A stretch of 64,000 bases of DNA from Colocasia esculenta (Eukaryota; Streptophyta; Magnoliopsida; Alismatales; Araceae): positions 143,483,245-143,547,244 of the forward strand of contig CM024760.1 in the NCBI GenBank assembly GCA_014218235.1. Direction: 5' to 3'. Made by a program: the position numbers and the translations under genes. Of the stretch, positions 1-10,048 are shown piece by piece; the stretch's first letter is position 1, and each line of letters begins with the position of its first letter. The notes beneath the pieces were generated by a model. The model was not told the DNA's origin. It did not search any database and was given only the letters and a program-made list of their open reading frames with translations.

Positions 1-1917
1 AATGATAAAGAAGTTTTACCTGAAAGGACTTCAATTGCTTTTCAAAAATTTTACATGTGTTCTCCAATCATTTCTTGCCTTGCACAGCCAATATCTTGAA
101 TCCATTTACAATGTATGACTGCAAGACTCTCAGCTTGCTGATCAAGCTAGTTTTGGGACCCACACTTGCTTGGGTCCTGCAATGAAATCAATGTTAGAGT
201 GCAACAAAGATTTCTGAATCCAAAATGCTTTTAATTTTTGTATAGATGCATTTATTTCATTGTTAGAACTATGAGCAGAATTAGTTCCAAATTTTCTTTT
301 TGCCTTGCTCAATGCATCTATGTTTTCATGAAGTTTTCTAATTTTTGGATTTTTAATATAAGCATAAACAAAATGATTTTGTGCAACATTTCTATGCCTA
401 TACACATGGAATTTCTGAACATTTTCAGTATGAACATGATATTTATTCCTATGTGTATGAGCATATGCATTTGACTGGAATTTCTGAGCATGCACAACAA
501 AATCATTTCTGTACCAACAGTCCCTAGAAATGTGACCAACTTTATGACAATGAAAGCATTGGACTGATTCGGCATGTTTATTGAAATGTTGATTTCTACT
601 CCAGTAATGTTTGGCAAGATGACCAGGTTTATTGCAGTTAAAGCAAATGAGAGCATTTCTTACCTGGTACTTACCTTGGCATGTATGCATTTTCTGGAAT
701 CTCCTTTTCATATGAGGAGACTTACCATGAGGAGAAGGAGGTGCTTTTTGGTGGCTCTTGGCATGATGTGAATTTGGAACTTGCCTTGGAGCTTTTTGGA
801 CTGATGGAGGAAGTAGATGATTCTTCTTGACATCAGCATTTTTCTTTTTCTCTGTCTGTTTTTGAACAAGAACTTTCACTAGTTTTTCATTAGAATTAGC
901 AGAGTTCTTGTTTGCAGCAACTTTAACAAATGTTAATTTTATTTTATTTTCATTTTTCTTATCTTTCACAGAAGCAAGACTTGTGTATTTAGTATTCTTC
1001 AATTCATGTTGAAGCTTCTGTTTTTCAGCTTTTAATGCAACAACTTCTTTTTCTGAAATTTGAAGCTTATTTAGCATGACATCCAAACCATTTTCATCTT
1101 GTTCTTTTCATTTTCAAATTGAGCAATTTATTTTTCCAAATCAGCAATTTTATTACTCAAATTGCTACAATCATTATCCAATAGTTTGTCATGGAACAAG
1201 CATTCAATCTTCCTTTTTAGATGACTGTTTTCTTCAACAAGTTGTTTGCATCTCTCATTTATTTGATGATCATGAGCCATGTTAGAAATATGTTTGTTTA
1301 ATTGATCATTATCAAATTTGAAGTTTTCATTAAGATTAATCAATTTTCATTTTCATTTTCCAGATCAATGACTTTTGATTTCAATAGCTCATGGTTTTCT
1401 TTCAATCCATTCAGTTTATTTTCACAGATTTGGACTTCATCTTCCAAATTCTCTTTCTCAGAATTTAATTTTTCAACTTCATTTTTCAAATTCTCATTTT
1501 CTTCTTGGCAATGTTTTAAAGTCTTTTCAAATCTTTATTCTTAGTGTTCAGCTTTACATTAAGATTTTGTATCTTCTCACAGAATTCAATCAATCTATCA
1601 TGAGACATTCCTTCATCTTCATCAGAATCAGAGTTAGAATATATAGATAAGTCTAGAATGGATGTACCTGACCTTGTAGACCCATTTGATTTCTTGTGTT
1701 TTGAGGAGGATGAAGAATGCTCTGAGCTATTAGAGTGTGCAGTGAGAGCTACAACCTTCTGAATTGTTGATTTTCTGGATTCATTGAGGCTCTTCTTTGC
1801 CATCATGTACTTGTGAATTTCTTTTTGTGCTTTCACTGAAAAACTTGATGAAAGTGAGACTGGTGATTTCTCAGAAATTATAACAGGAAATTCATGTAGA
1901 TTAAAGAGATTTTCCAT
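1..1917 (-). pseudogene. Copia gag of element B (5' part, broken)
   Basis: Gag polyprotein, the structural protein of the virus-like particle. The start codon is 1917-1915 on the minus strand (protein begins MENLFNL), shared with the copy at 63596. Order along the protein: a Ser-rich acidic segment (1953-1516 open frame), a long Lys/Glu coiled coil (about 1516-1100, through frameshifts), a basic Lys-rich stretch, then two CCHC zinc knuckles (CFNCNKPGHLAKHY, whose last Cys is replaced by Tyr, and CFHCHKVGHISRDC). The open frame 1086-142 ends GPKQVWVPKLA, the usual end of SIRE-type Gag before protease. The UBN2-type capsid domain seen in elements A and D (motif PPLFDGEDY) is absent between the start and the Ser-rich part. 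There are at least two frameshifts, so it is a pseudogene. Confidence 0.85.
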
Positions 1918-1981
1918 TATATCAAAACTCAAAAGATTATTAGATCTAATCACAGTGAATCAATGTAACAAGGAATTAGAT

Positions 1982-1986
1982 CTAAC
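1982..1986. repeat. Left target-site duplication of element A (CTAAC)
   Basis: CTAAC directly before the LTR start at 1987. It is identical to 18317-18321 directly after the 3' LTR. The 5-bp length is standard for LTR integrases. Confidence 0.95.
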
Positions 1987-2196
1987 TGATGATCAGTCTG
2001 TCCCCATGTAATTTTAATTACATATTTATTTTGGTGATTAACAAAACCCTATCAAAATTTCTAACATATTTTTCATAAGTCTTAAGTACAGGAAATATAC
2101 CAAGGTCAAACAAGCCAATATTGGTAAGTATCATATTTCTGAAGCTTTAATCATTTCAAGGTTATATTTCTCTAAGTCCACATCGACTTTTGAAAG

Positions 2197-3160
2197 CCAC
2201 AACGATTTCCTTTATGTATGACGGTTTCAATAGAGCTAACAAGTCGATACCACAACGATTTGCTCGTCGTAACGATTCCTTAAGTCATCGCAACGATTTC
2301 TTAAGATGTCACAACGATTTGCTCATCGTAACGATTCCTTAAGTCATCGCAACGATTTCTTAAGATGTCACAACGATTTGCTCATCGTAACGATTCCTTA
2401 AGTCATCGCAACGATTTCTTAAGGCGTCGCAACGATTTGCTCGTCGTAACGATTCCTTAAGTCATCACAATGATTTCTTAAGACGTCGCAACGATTTGTT
2501 CGTCGTAACGATTCCTTAAGTCATCGCAACGATTTCTTACGACGTCGCAACGATTTGCTTCGCGCAACGATTTCTTTAGAGCTCATAACGATTTGCTTCG
2601 CGCAACGATTTCTTTAGAGCTCATAATGATTTGCTTCGCACAACAATTTCTTTAGAGCTCATAACGATTTACTTCGCGCAACGATTTCTTTAAAGCTCAT
2701 AACGATTTGCTTCGCGCAACGATTTCCTTCAGCGCTCATAACGATTTCCTTTAGCGCTCACAACGATTTCCTTTAGCGCTCATAATGATTTCTTTAGCGC
2801 TCATAACGATTTCTTTAGTGCTCATAACGATTTCCTTAGTGCTCATAACGATTTCCTTTGGCGCTCATAATGATTTCCTCAGCAATCATAACGATTTCCT
2901 TAGCGCTCATAACGATTTCCTTTGGCGCTCATAATGATTTCTTTAGCAATCATAACGATTTCTTTAGTGCTCATAACGATTTCCTTCAGCGCTCATAACG
3001 ATTTCCTTAGCACTCATAACGATTTCTTTAACGCCCACAAACAACTTGCTTTCTATAACAATTTGTTAAGTGTTCATAACGATTTCTTCATTGAACATAA
3101 CGATCTACTTCTTATAACGACTTAGTTAAATTGACTTGATCATAATGATTTCATAAGTCA
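2197..3160 (+). repeat. AACGATT array in U3 of element A
   Basis: Several dozen copies of AACGATT or one-base variants such as AATGATT. Spacers alternate mainly between 10 nt (TGCTCGTCGT or TGCTTCGCGC) and 14 nt (CCTTAAGTCATCGC or TCTTTAGAGCTCAT) in the first half. In the second half they become nearly uniform 14-15 nt. The array lies about 460 bp upstream of the TATA box. The same array is at 16279-17160 in the 3' LTR. I see no coding role; the open frames across it are by-products of the repeat. Confidence 0.9.
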
Positions 3161-3620
3161 TATAGTCATCGATTTTATGTCTTACATCGACTTAATATTT
3201 ATCTTATTCCTGAAAGCGTTGAAAAGTCAAAGTCAAGCATATCTTCTGACATCTGTTCATTTATGAGGACTGAACGTATCTCTGCATGCATGCAGACAAT
3301 CACATCCTCCATTATGCTTACTCTGTGTGTATCTTTTAGAACAAGCCATTTGGCATTACTATTTTGGTGAATATTCACATCAACGTTTACTGACAACAAG
3401 AGACATCCTAGCTATCTACTGTTCTAGCATTGAATATATGCAGGGTCCTAAAGACATTCTGTCATACAGCATTGGACCATATAGACGCCAGAAGATCTTA
3501 TCTCTTTGCGTGCTCAATTGGATAAAAGATTGTTGACTAGAAGCTTCCAAGTGTCAAGCAGTCTAACGTCTACCAAACCAAGAGACAACGGTTACTTCAA
3601 CGACTACATTTCTTTGAAGA

Positions 3621-3626
3621 TATAAA
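3621..3626 (+). promoter_or_regulatory. TATA box of element A LTR
   Basis: TATAAA in GAAGATATAAATTCAAG, repeated in the 3' LTR at 17636. It lies about 145 bp before the AATAAA at 3766, a spacing that fits a short R region between start and poly(A) site. It divides U3 (with the AACGATT array) from R-U5. Confidence 0.7.
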
Positions 3627-3765
3627 TTCAAGATATCAACTCCAAAAGAAACATAGAAGAGAGAGACCTACGATTCAGAAAACAAGCTTTGCAGATCTTC
3701 TGAAAGAATCCAAGAGCCAAGAATTCAATTCTAGTGTGTCTCTAGCTCTTTGCTCTCTGTGTTGT

Positions 3766-3771
3766 AATAAA
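3766..3771 (+). terminator. Polyadenylation signal of element A LTR
   Basis: AATAAA within TGTAATAAAGATCC, downstream of the TATA box. The 3' LTR copy is at 17769-17774, where it would act in 3'-end formation of the genomic RNA. Confidence 0.6.
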
Positions 3772-3909
3772 GATCCTAAGAGAGTCAGTGTAGTTCTGAG
3801 AGAGTGCCTTGTTTAGATTATTTGGTCTCAGTGCGAGTAGTCTCAGATCTTGTCTTGCTAAAGCTTGATCTAGAGGATTGAATTCCTGTTTATTCTTCTT
3901 GTGTTGTTG

Positions 3910-4102
3910 TTCCCTTCTGTTGTGAAGGAAGACCTTGTGGGGAGCCAAGGTGTTGTGTTCCCTTCTGTTGTGAAGGAAGACCTGGTGAGGGATCCAGGGT
4001 GCTGTAGTTCCCTTCTTGTGAAGGAAGACTAGCTAAGCTGGGTGTTGTATGTCCGTAGGGGGACTGTACCCTAGTTAGTGGAATCCTGAGTTGTTGCTCA
4101 GG
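3910..4102 (+). repeat. Hairpin series in U5 of element A
   Basis: Three copies of TTCCCTTC-loop-GAAGGAA (3910-3930, 3958-3978, 4008-4026) with loops TGTTGT, TGTTGT and TTGT. CCTGAG-TTGTTG-CTCAGG follows at 4085-4102. ACCTT/AAGGT and CCTGG/CCAGG stems lie between the first three. They fall in R-U5, so they would be in the 5' leader of the RNA. Repeated in the 3' LTR near 17910-18100. Confidence 0.75.
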
Positions 4103-4320
4103 GACTGGACGTAGGACTCCTAAGGAGAGGAGGTCTGAACCAGGATAGTTCCTTGTGTTGTGTGATTGCTTATTGTGTGTTTGTCTTTTATACTAACCTT
4201 CTCTAACCTTCATCGAAGAGCATCTTTGTATGAATGTTTTAAGTACATGTACAAATCAAATAAATTTTTAAAAGACACATTCACCCCCCCCCCCTCTGGG
4301 CTCGTCAACTGGGCAACAAG

Positions 4321-4332
4321 TGGTATCAGAGC
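4321..4332 (+). promoter_or_regulatory. Primer binding site of element A (tRNA-iMet)
   Basis: TGGTATCAGAGC starts two bases after the LTR end. It is the standard plant primer site complementary to the 3' end of initiator methionine tRNA. Confidence 0.95.
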
Positions 4333-4383
4333 GAGTCTCTTCGACAAAGAAGAAAGATCCAACGATCTGAAGAGTAAAGATTC

Positions 4384-6089
4384 ATGGCATCCCAAGGTAA
4401 CATTGAAGGTCAGTCTGTCAACCGACCCCCTCTCTTTGATGGTGAAGATTATGCTTATTGGAAGACCAGAATGGAGTACTTTCTTCATGGTCACGACTAT
4501 CAGATATGGTCAATAGTAGAAGAAGGTGATCTCCTGGTCACAAATGAGAAAGCTCAGTGGACAGATGATGATAGGAAAAAGATCTCCTCAAACTGTAAGG
4601 CTAAGAGTATTCTGTGCTGTGCACTAAGCAAAACGGAATTCAACAGAGTTTCAGCCTGCAAATCCGCAATGGAGATGTGGGAAAAGCTTAGAATTACCTA
4701 TGAAGGCACAGACAAGGTGAAGGAGACAAGAATTGATATTCTTGTTACTCAAATGAAAGATTGGAGACATGGTGAGGAAAACCTATGAGATTGGAGACAT
4801 GGTGAGGAAAATTCTTAGATCCTTACCATCCTCGTGGACCCCAAAGGTCACAGCTATTGAGGAAGCTAATGATCTGAAAAGGATGTCTTTGGAAAAGCTC
4901 ATTGGGTCCCTTATGGCCCATGAGATCAATATGGAAAGGCTAGGAGAGTCCTCAAGTAGAAAGAAGCACTCCAATGCTTTAAAAGCTGAAGAAGACTCAT
5001 CAGAAGCAAGCTCAGATGAAAATGAAAGTATTGAGGACAGTGAAAATAAGAAGCAATGCTATCAAGAAGACTGCAGCGGATTTTAGCCAAGAAAAAGAAA
5101 TTTCAATCTGGCAGAAGATTCTTTAAGAAAAACAAAGAGCTTAAGAAGTCAGAAGGAAAGGATCTGAAGAAAGGAGAACCAATATGCTATGAGTGCAAGA
5201 AACCTGGACATATCAATGCTGAATGTCCAAAGCTCAAGAAGCCTGAATTCAGAAAAAGAGAGAGCTCCAAGAAATTCAGGAAATATAAGAAAAAGGCAAT
5301 GGCAGCTGCCTGGGAAAACAGTAGCGACTCAGACAGTGAGTCAAGCTCGAGCAGTGATAAAGAAGAAGCCAACCTGGCGTTCATAGCAAATACAGATGAT
5401 AAGGTAACATCTGACTCCTCGTTTGATTCCTGCAATAATTCTGATTCGGATAATTTAGAGGAAGCATTCAATGAACTATACAATAAATATAGAGAAGTAA
5501 CCAAACTATTAAAGTAAGTAAGAAAAATAATGCTTGTCTAGAAAACACAAACTCAGATCTAAAATCAGAAAATGAACAGCTAGAAAAATAGTTAACTAAA
5601 CTTAAAAGAAGAAATGACTTATTATGTGAAGATCTAAAGGTTAAGAATGAACAAATAATTAAATTTGAAAAACAAGCAAGCTCGGATGAACTAAAAATAG
5701 AAATAAACTCATTAATAGAAGAAAATATATAGCTATCTAGTACATTAGAAAAATTCATTAATGGTAAAAACTCCCTAATATTAAAAGGTGCCAGAAGATC
5801 AGGAAAGAAGAAAAATAGATTAGGATATACACCCCCAGATAATGAAGAAACCATAGTTTATCCTAAAATATATCCAACACCAAAATTTGTACCTGAACAA
5901 GACATTGCATACAAGGCAGATTTCAAATATATAGAAAAAGTAACCAAATTGTCCTGCTGCAGTCACTGTAACAAATTAGGACATATTATAACTACATGTC
6001 CAACTAAACATAAGAAATGGATAATAAAAAGGGAAACCAGTGATACTAACCAATCAGGACCCAAAAGAACTTGGGTACCTAAAACTTAA
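4384..6089 (+). pseudogene. Copia gag of element A (broken)
   Basis: Gag of a SIRE-type copia element. ATG at 4384 gives MASQGNIEGQ, then the UBN2-type capsid domain with PPLFDGEDYAYWKTRME. A CCHC zinc knuckle (CYECKKPGHINAEC) lies at about 5187-5230, followed by an acidic Ser/Asp-rich stretch and a coiled coil. A second knuckle (CSHCNKLGHIITTC) is near 5960-6000, and the terminal GPKRTWVPKT ends at TAA 6087-6089. The frame moves 1 to 2 to 1 to 3, with internal stops near 5589 and 5730. At 4759-4812 a 31-bp segment is duplicated in tandem. It replaces about 30 residues that element D still has between ILVTQ and GDMVRKIL, so the capsid domain is damaged. The gag stop overlaps the pol ATG by one base (TAATG). 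Confidence 0.9.
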
Positions 6090-9000
6090 TGTTTTCATTT
6101 CAGGGTAACTCTCGAGCATCCAAATGGTATCTGGACAGTGGGTGCTCAAGGCACATGTCAGGTAATCGAAAGTTATTCTTTCATCTTCAAAATGAAGAAG
6201 GAACTGTTACATATGGAGATAACGGAAAAGGAACAGTGATAGGCAGTGGTTCTGTGAATAACAAAGAAAAGACGGTTATTGAAGATGTATTGTTTGTCAA
6301 AGGGCTAAAACATAATCTTATTAGCATCAGCCAGCTTTGTGTCAGAGGTCATCAGATCCAGTTTCAAGAGTCAAAGTGCAGCATATTAAAGGATGGAGCA
6401 GTAATTTTTGAGGCAAATAGAGAAAAGAACTTATATGTGCTCTATCTTGAAGAACTCAAGGATCAAAATGTCTGTTTAGCAGCAAATAAAGATCAATCAA
6501 CTAAATTGTGGCATAGAAGACTGGGTCATTGTAGTCTGGATGGCATGAATAAGCTTATAAAGAGAGGTCTTGTAGAAGGTCTGCCAAAGGTCAGCACTAA
6601 AATGAATGGCATCTGCAGACCTTGTGCAAAAGGGAAGCACACCAAGAGTTCCTTCAAGTCAAAGACTATGGTAACCACCTCTAAACCCTTAGAACTCCTT
6701 CACATGGATTTGTTTGGACCAATGAGAACCACTAGTCTAGGAGGAAAGAATTTCGGGTTTGTTATTGTCGATGACTACTCCAGATACACATGGGTGTCAT
6801 TCCTAGAACATAAAAATGATACATTTGAAAGCTTTATCAGTTTTAGCAAGAAGGCTCAGAAAGACAAGAAATTCAGTATTATTAGTATTCGATCAGATCA
6901 TGGAGGTGAATTTCAGAATGAGAAATTTGCAAAGTTCTGTGAAAATGAAGGGATTGAACACAATTTCTCAGCACCAAGGACACCACAGCAAAATGGAGTT
7001 GCTGAGAGGAAGAATAGAACCTTATTGGATATGGCTAGGACAATGTTGTCAGAATATAACTTACCAAGGTATTTTTGAGCTGAAACAGTAAACACAGCAA
7101 GCTACATCATTAATAGAGTAATGATCAGACCAATATTGAAGAAAACCGCTTATGAGTTGTTCAAAGGGAAGAAACCAAAGATCAGTCACTTCAGAACTTT
7201 TGGATGTCCATGCTTCATCCACAACAACGGCAAAAGAGACATTAGTAAGTTGGATGCCAAATCAGATGAAGGCATCTTCATGGGGTATGCTTCTAAACCC
7301 AAAGGTTATAGAATATTTAACAAACGTACCTTATTGATTGAATAGTCTGTGCATATTATTTTTGATGAGACTAACCCTTCCTTGAGAAAGGAAGAAGAAA
7401 GTGACAATGATGATGCAGACGAACTGTCCAAGAAACTAAAGGATACCTCAATTGAAGACATGGATGATCCACCTCTGGAAGACTTGCAACAACAAGACAT
7501 TACACATGAAAATCTTCCAAAGGAGTGGAGATACAAGAAAGATCACCCACCTGAGAACATTATTGGTGATCCATCTGTAGGGATAAGAACAAGAGGTAAT
7601 GTAATACCTTGTGATTATCTAGCATTTGTCTCTCAAATAGAGCCTAAGACAGTCAATGAAGCTCTCACTGATGAATCCTGGATTATAGCTATGCAAGATG
7701 AACTTAATCAGTTCAAGAGAAACCAAGTATGGTCACTTGTTCCCAGACCATCAGACCATCCAGTTATTGGCACCAAGTGGGTGTTCTGAAACAAATTGGA
7801 TGAGGCTGGTGTGATTTTAAGAAACAAGGCCAGGTTGGTAGCTCAAGGCTATTCCCAAGAGGAAGGTATTGATTTCGATGAAACCTATGCTCTTGTAGCT
7901 AGACTTGAGGCTATTAGGATTTTACTTGCATATGCATCTGCTCTAGATTTAAAGTTATTTCAAATGGATGTTAAATCCGCATTTTTAAATGGTTTTATTA
8001 AGGAGGAAGTGTATGTTGAACAGCCTCCAGATTTTGATGATACATAATTTCCTAATCATGTTTTTAAACTTCATAAGGCATTATATGGTTTAAAGCAAGC
8101 ACCAAGAGCCTGGTATGAAAGGCTTAGCTCTTTTTTATTAAACCATGGTGTCACTAGAGGACAGGTAGATAGCACTCTATTTGAAAATTCGAAAAAATTA
8201 CTTGTACAGATTTATGTAGATGACATTATCTTTGGATCTACTGATGAATCCCTTTGCAAGTATTTTGAAAAGTTGATGCAGGGAGAGTTTGAAATGAGCA
8301 TGATGGGAGAACTCAATTATTTTCTTGGACTACAAATCAAGCAAGGAAAAGATGGGACCCGCATCTATCAAGCAAAATACACCAAGGAACTTCTGAAGAA
8401 ATTCAGATTCGAGAATGCCAAGCCATTATCAACACCTATGAGCACATCAACAAGGATGGATAGTGACAAGAATGGTAAGAAAGTAGATCAAAAGAACTAC
8501 AGAGGTATGATAGGTTCATTACTTTATCTAACTGCTAGCAGACCTGATATTTTATTTAGTGTATGTATGTGTGCTAGATATCAAGCAGATCCTAGAGAAT
8601 CTCATTTAATCAATGTCAAAAGAATTTTCAGATATTTAGCTAGAACTCATAACTTAGGTCTGTGGTATCCAAAAGCATGTGAAATTAATTTGATAGGATA
8701 TTCTGATGCTGACTATGCTGGATGCAAATTAGATAGAAAAAGCACCAGTAGTTGTTGTCAATTCCTTGCAGGGTGTCTGATATCCTGGTCCTCCAAGAAG
8801 CAGAATTCAGTAGCACTCTCAACAGCTGAAGCTGAGTACGTGGCTGCTAGAAGTTGCTGTACACAACTCCTATGGATAAAGCAACAGCTTGAGGACTATG
8901 GAGCGCACATCAAGTCTATCCCACTGTTATGTGACAACACTAGTGCCATAAATCTCACCAAAAATCCAGTACAGCATTCAAGGACCAAGCACATTGAGGT

Positions 9001-9154
9001 TAGATATCACTTCATTCGAGATCATGTAGCTAATGGTAATTTAGACATATCATTTATTGATACAAATGGTCAGTTAGCAGATATCTTCACAAAAGCCTTA
9101 CCCGAAGAGAAGTTCACATCTCTTAGAAGGGAATTAGGCATGTGTAATTTGTGA
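6089..9154 (+). pseudogene. Copia pol of element A (protease-integrase-RT-RNase H, four stops)
   Basis: A single reading frame over 3 kb broken only by stops. The domains are: aspartic protease (WYLDSGCSRHMSG), GAG-pre-integrase zinc finger (LWHRRLGHCS ... CRPCAKGKH), integrase core with D-D-E (HMDLFGPM, IRSDHGGEF, NGVAERKNRT), reverse transcriptase (FQMDVKSAFLNG, YVDDIIFGS) and RNase H (YSDADYAGC, STAEAEYVA, CDNTSAINL). The order integrase before RT is diagnostic of Ty1/copia. Stops are at 7076-7078, 7343-7345, 7787-7789 and 8045-8047. By family alignment the first looks like Trp TGG to TGA and the third like Arg CGA to TGA, both G:C to A:T changes. There is no frameshift, so decay was by point mutation. 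Confidence 0.95.
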
Positions 9155-9556
9155 AGAGACTTCTGTTTAAAACTGATAAATAAATTTTTAGAATTTAAGT
9201 AAACTTTCTCTCCAATGGCTTTAAGCAAAAGGAAGTTAATTTATCTCTCCCGGGCGCTCTCTTTCTAAAGTATGTTGAGTTGGTCAAACCTGTTTGTCGT
9301 TTTCTGCCACCTTTTGGCGCTTCGCTTTTCGGTAAATCCTTTATTTAACCCCAAAATCGATGTGAAAACGATTCATCTCCTACCTTACACCTTTTTCCCT
9401 CTTTCGTCTGGTTGCCTGAGCCAATGCCCTAACGACTCCGACATCGACTTTCTGCTAATTTAAAGCTCCTCTCTTCTTCCCGCGAAGAATTTCTTGAGGG
9501 CTTTTCTCTCCTCTTTTCACATCAACCCCCCAGAAAATCTTCCTCACCCAAAGCCC
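9155..9556 (+). other. Spacer between pol and env-like ORF of element A
   Basis: About 400 bp with no recognisable coding sequence. The open frame starting at 9494 merges into the env-like ORF, but its family-like start is the ATG at 9557. Confidence 0.5.
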
Positions 9557-10048
9557 ATGGCATCGTCCATTATCTCCGGCAGTTTGGGTGGCTACAGTGC
9601 TGAGTTTCTATCGGCAGAGCAACAGGAAAGGTTTACTTTCGTGAAGACCAAACTTTGCGGGAATAAGGCAGTAGATGTTGTAGATCTTGAGAAGAATGGT
9701 ATGATCAGTGTAGTAGCCGCTATGAGAAGGATGCAGTGAATGGGAATCACCACCTTCTCTGAGGTAAGCTATCCAGACCTCGTGAAGGTGTTTTATGTGT
9801 GTTTGAGAACAGAGGCAGACGGGTCCTTGATTTCATCTGTCAAGGGAACCCAAATCAAGATTAATCATGAAGTTTTGAAGACCCTATTTGATGTAAGCAC
9901 GTCTGGTCATAGTGGAATCCACTCAGTGGACACCTGAAACGCGCGACATAGTTGACTGTGCATTTTCGTTGTCCAGAGTCCTCGCACAAATCAATATGCG
10001 CACTTCCTCTAAACTGTCTCACAAACATGAAATCATAAAGAAGAACTA
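9557..10048 (+). pseudogene. Env-like ORF of element A, N-terminal part
   Basis: The extra ORF after pol in SIRE-type copia elements. ATG at 9557 (MASSIISGSLGG). The text FYVCLRTEADGSLISSVKG and SGHSGIHSVDT resembles the putative plant transposon protein domain found in such third ORFs (family match from memory, moderate). Stops at 9737-9739 and 9935-9937 look like Trp codons TGG changed to TGA. After the second stop the coding sense continues one frame over (SRVLAQINMRTSSKLSHKHE) until about 10048, where insert I begins. The function of the protein is not known; the name env-like is historical. Confidence 0.65.

Larger units (their letters stand above)
1987..4318 (+). repeat. 5' LTR of element A
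   Basis: 2332 bp, TG...CA ends. U3 is mostly a tandem array of AACGATT motifs (about 2197-3160). A TATA box lies at 3621, a polyadenylation signal AATAAA at 3766, and U5 has a run of short hairpins (3910-4102). The end is fixed by comparison with 18316 and by the primer site two bases downstream. A run of 11 C lies at 4284-4294, also present in the 3' LTR. Confidence 0.95.

Noticed and set aside
2200..3150. Possible CRISPR-like array of regularly spaced repeats
   Set aside because: Spacers are repeated and nearly identical, the unit lies in U3 of a plant LTR, and no cas genes are present.
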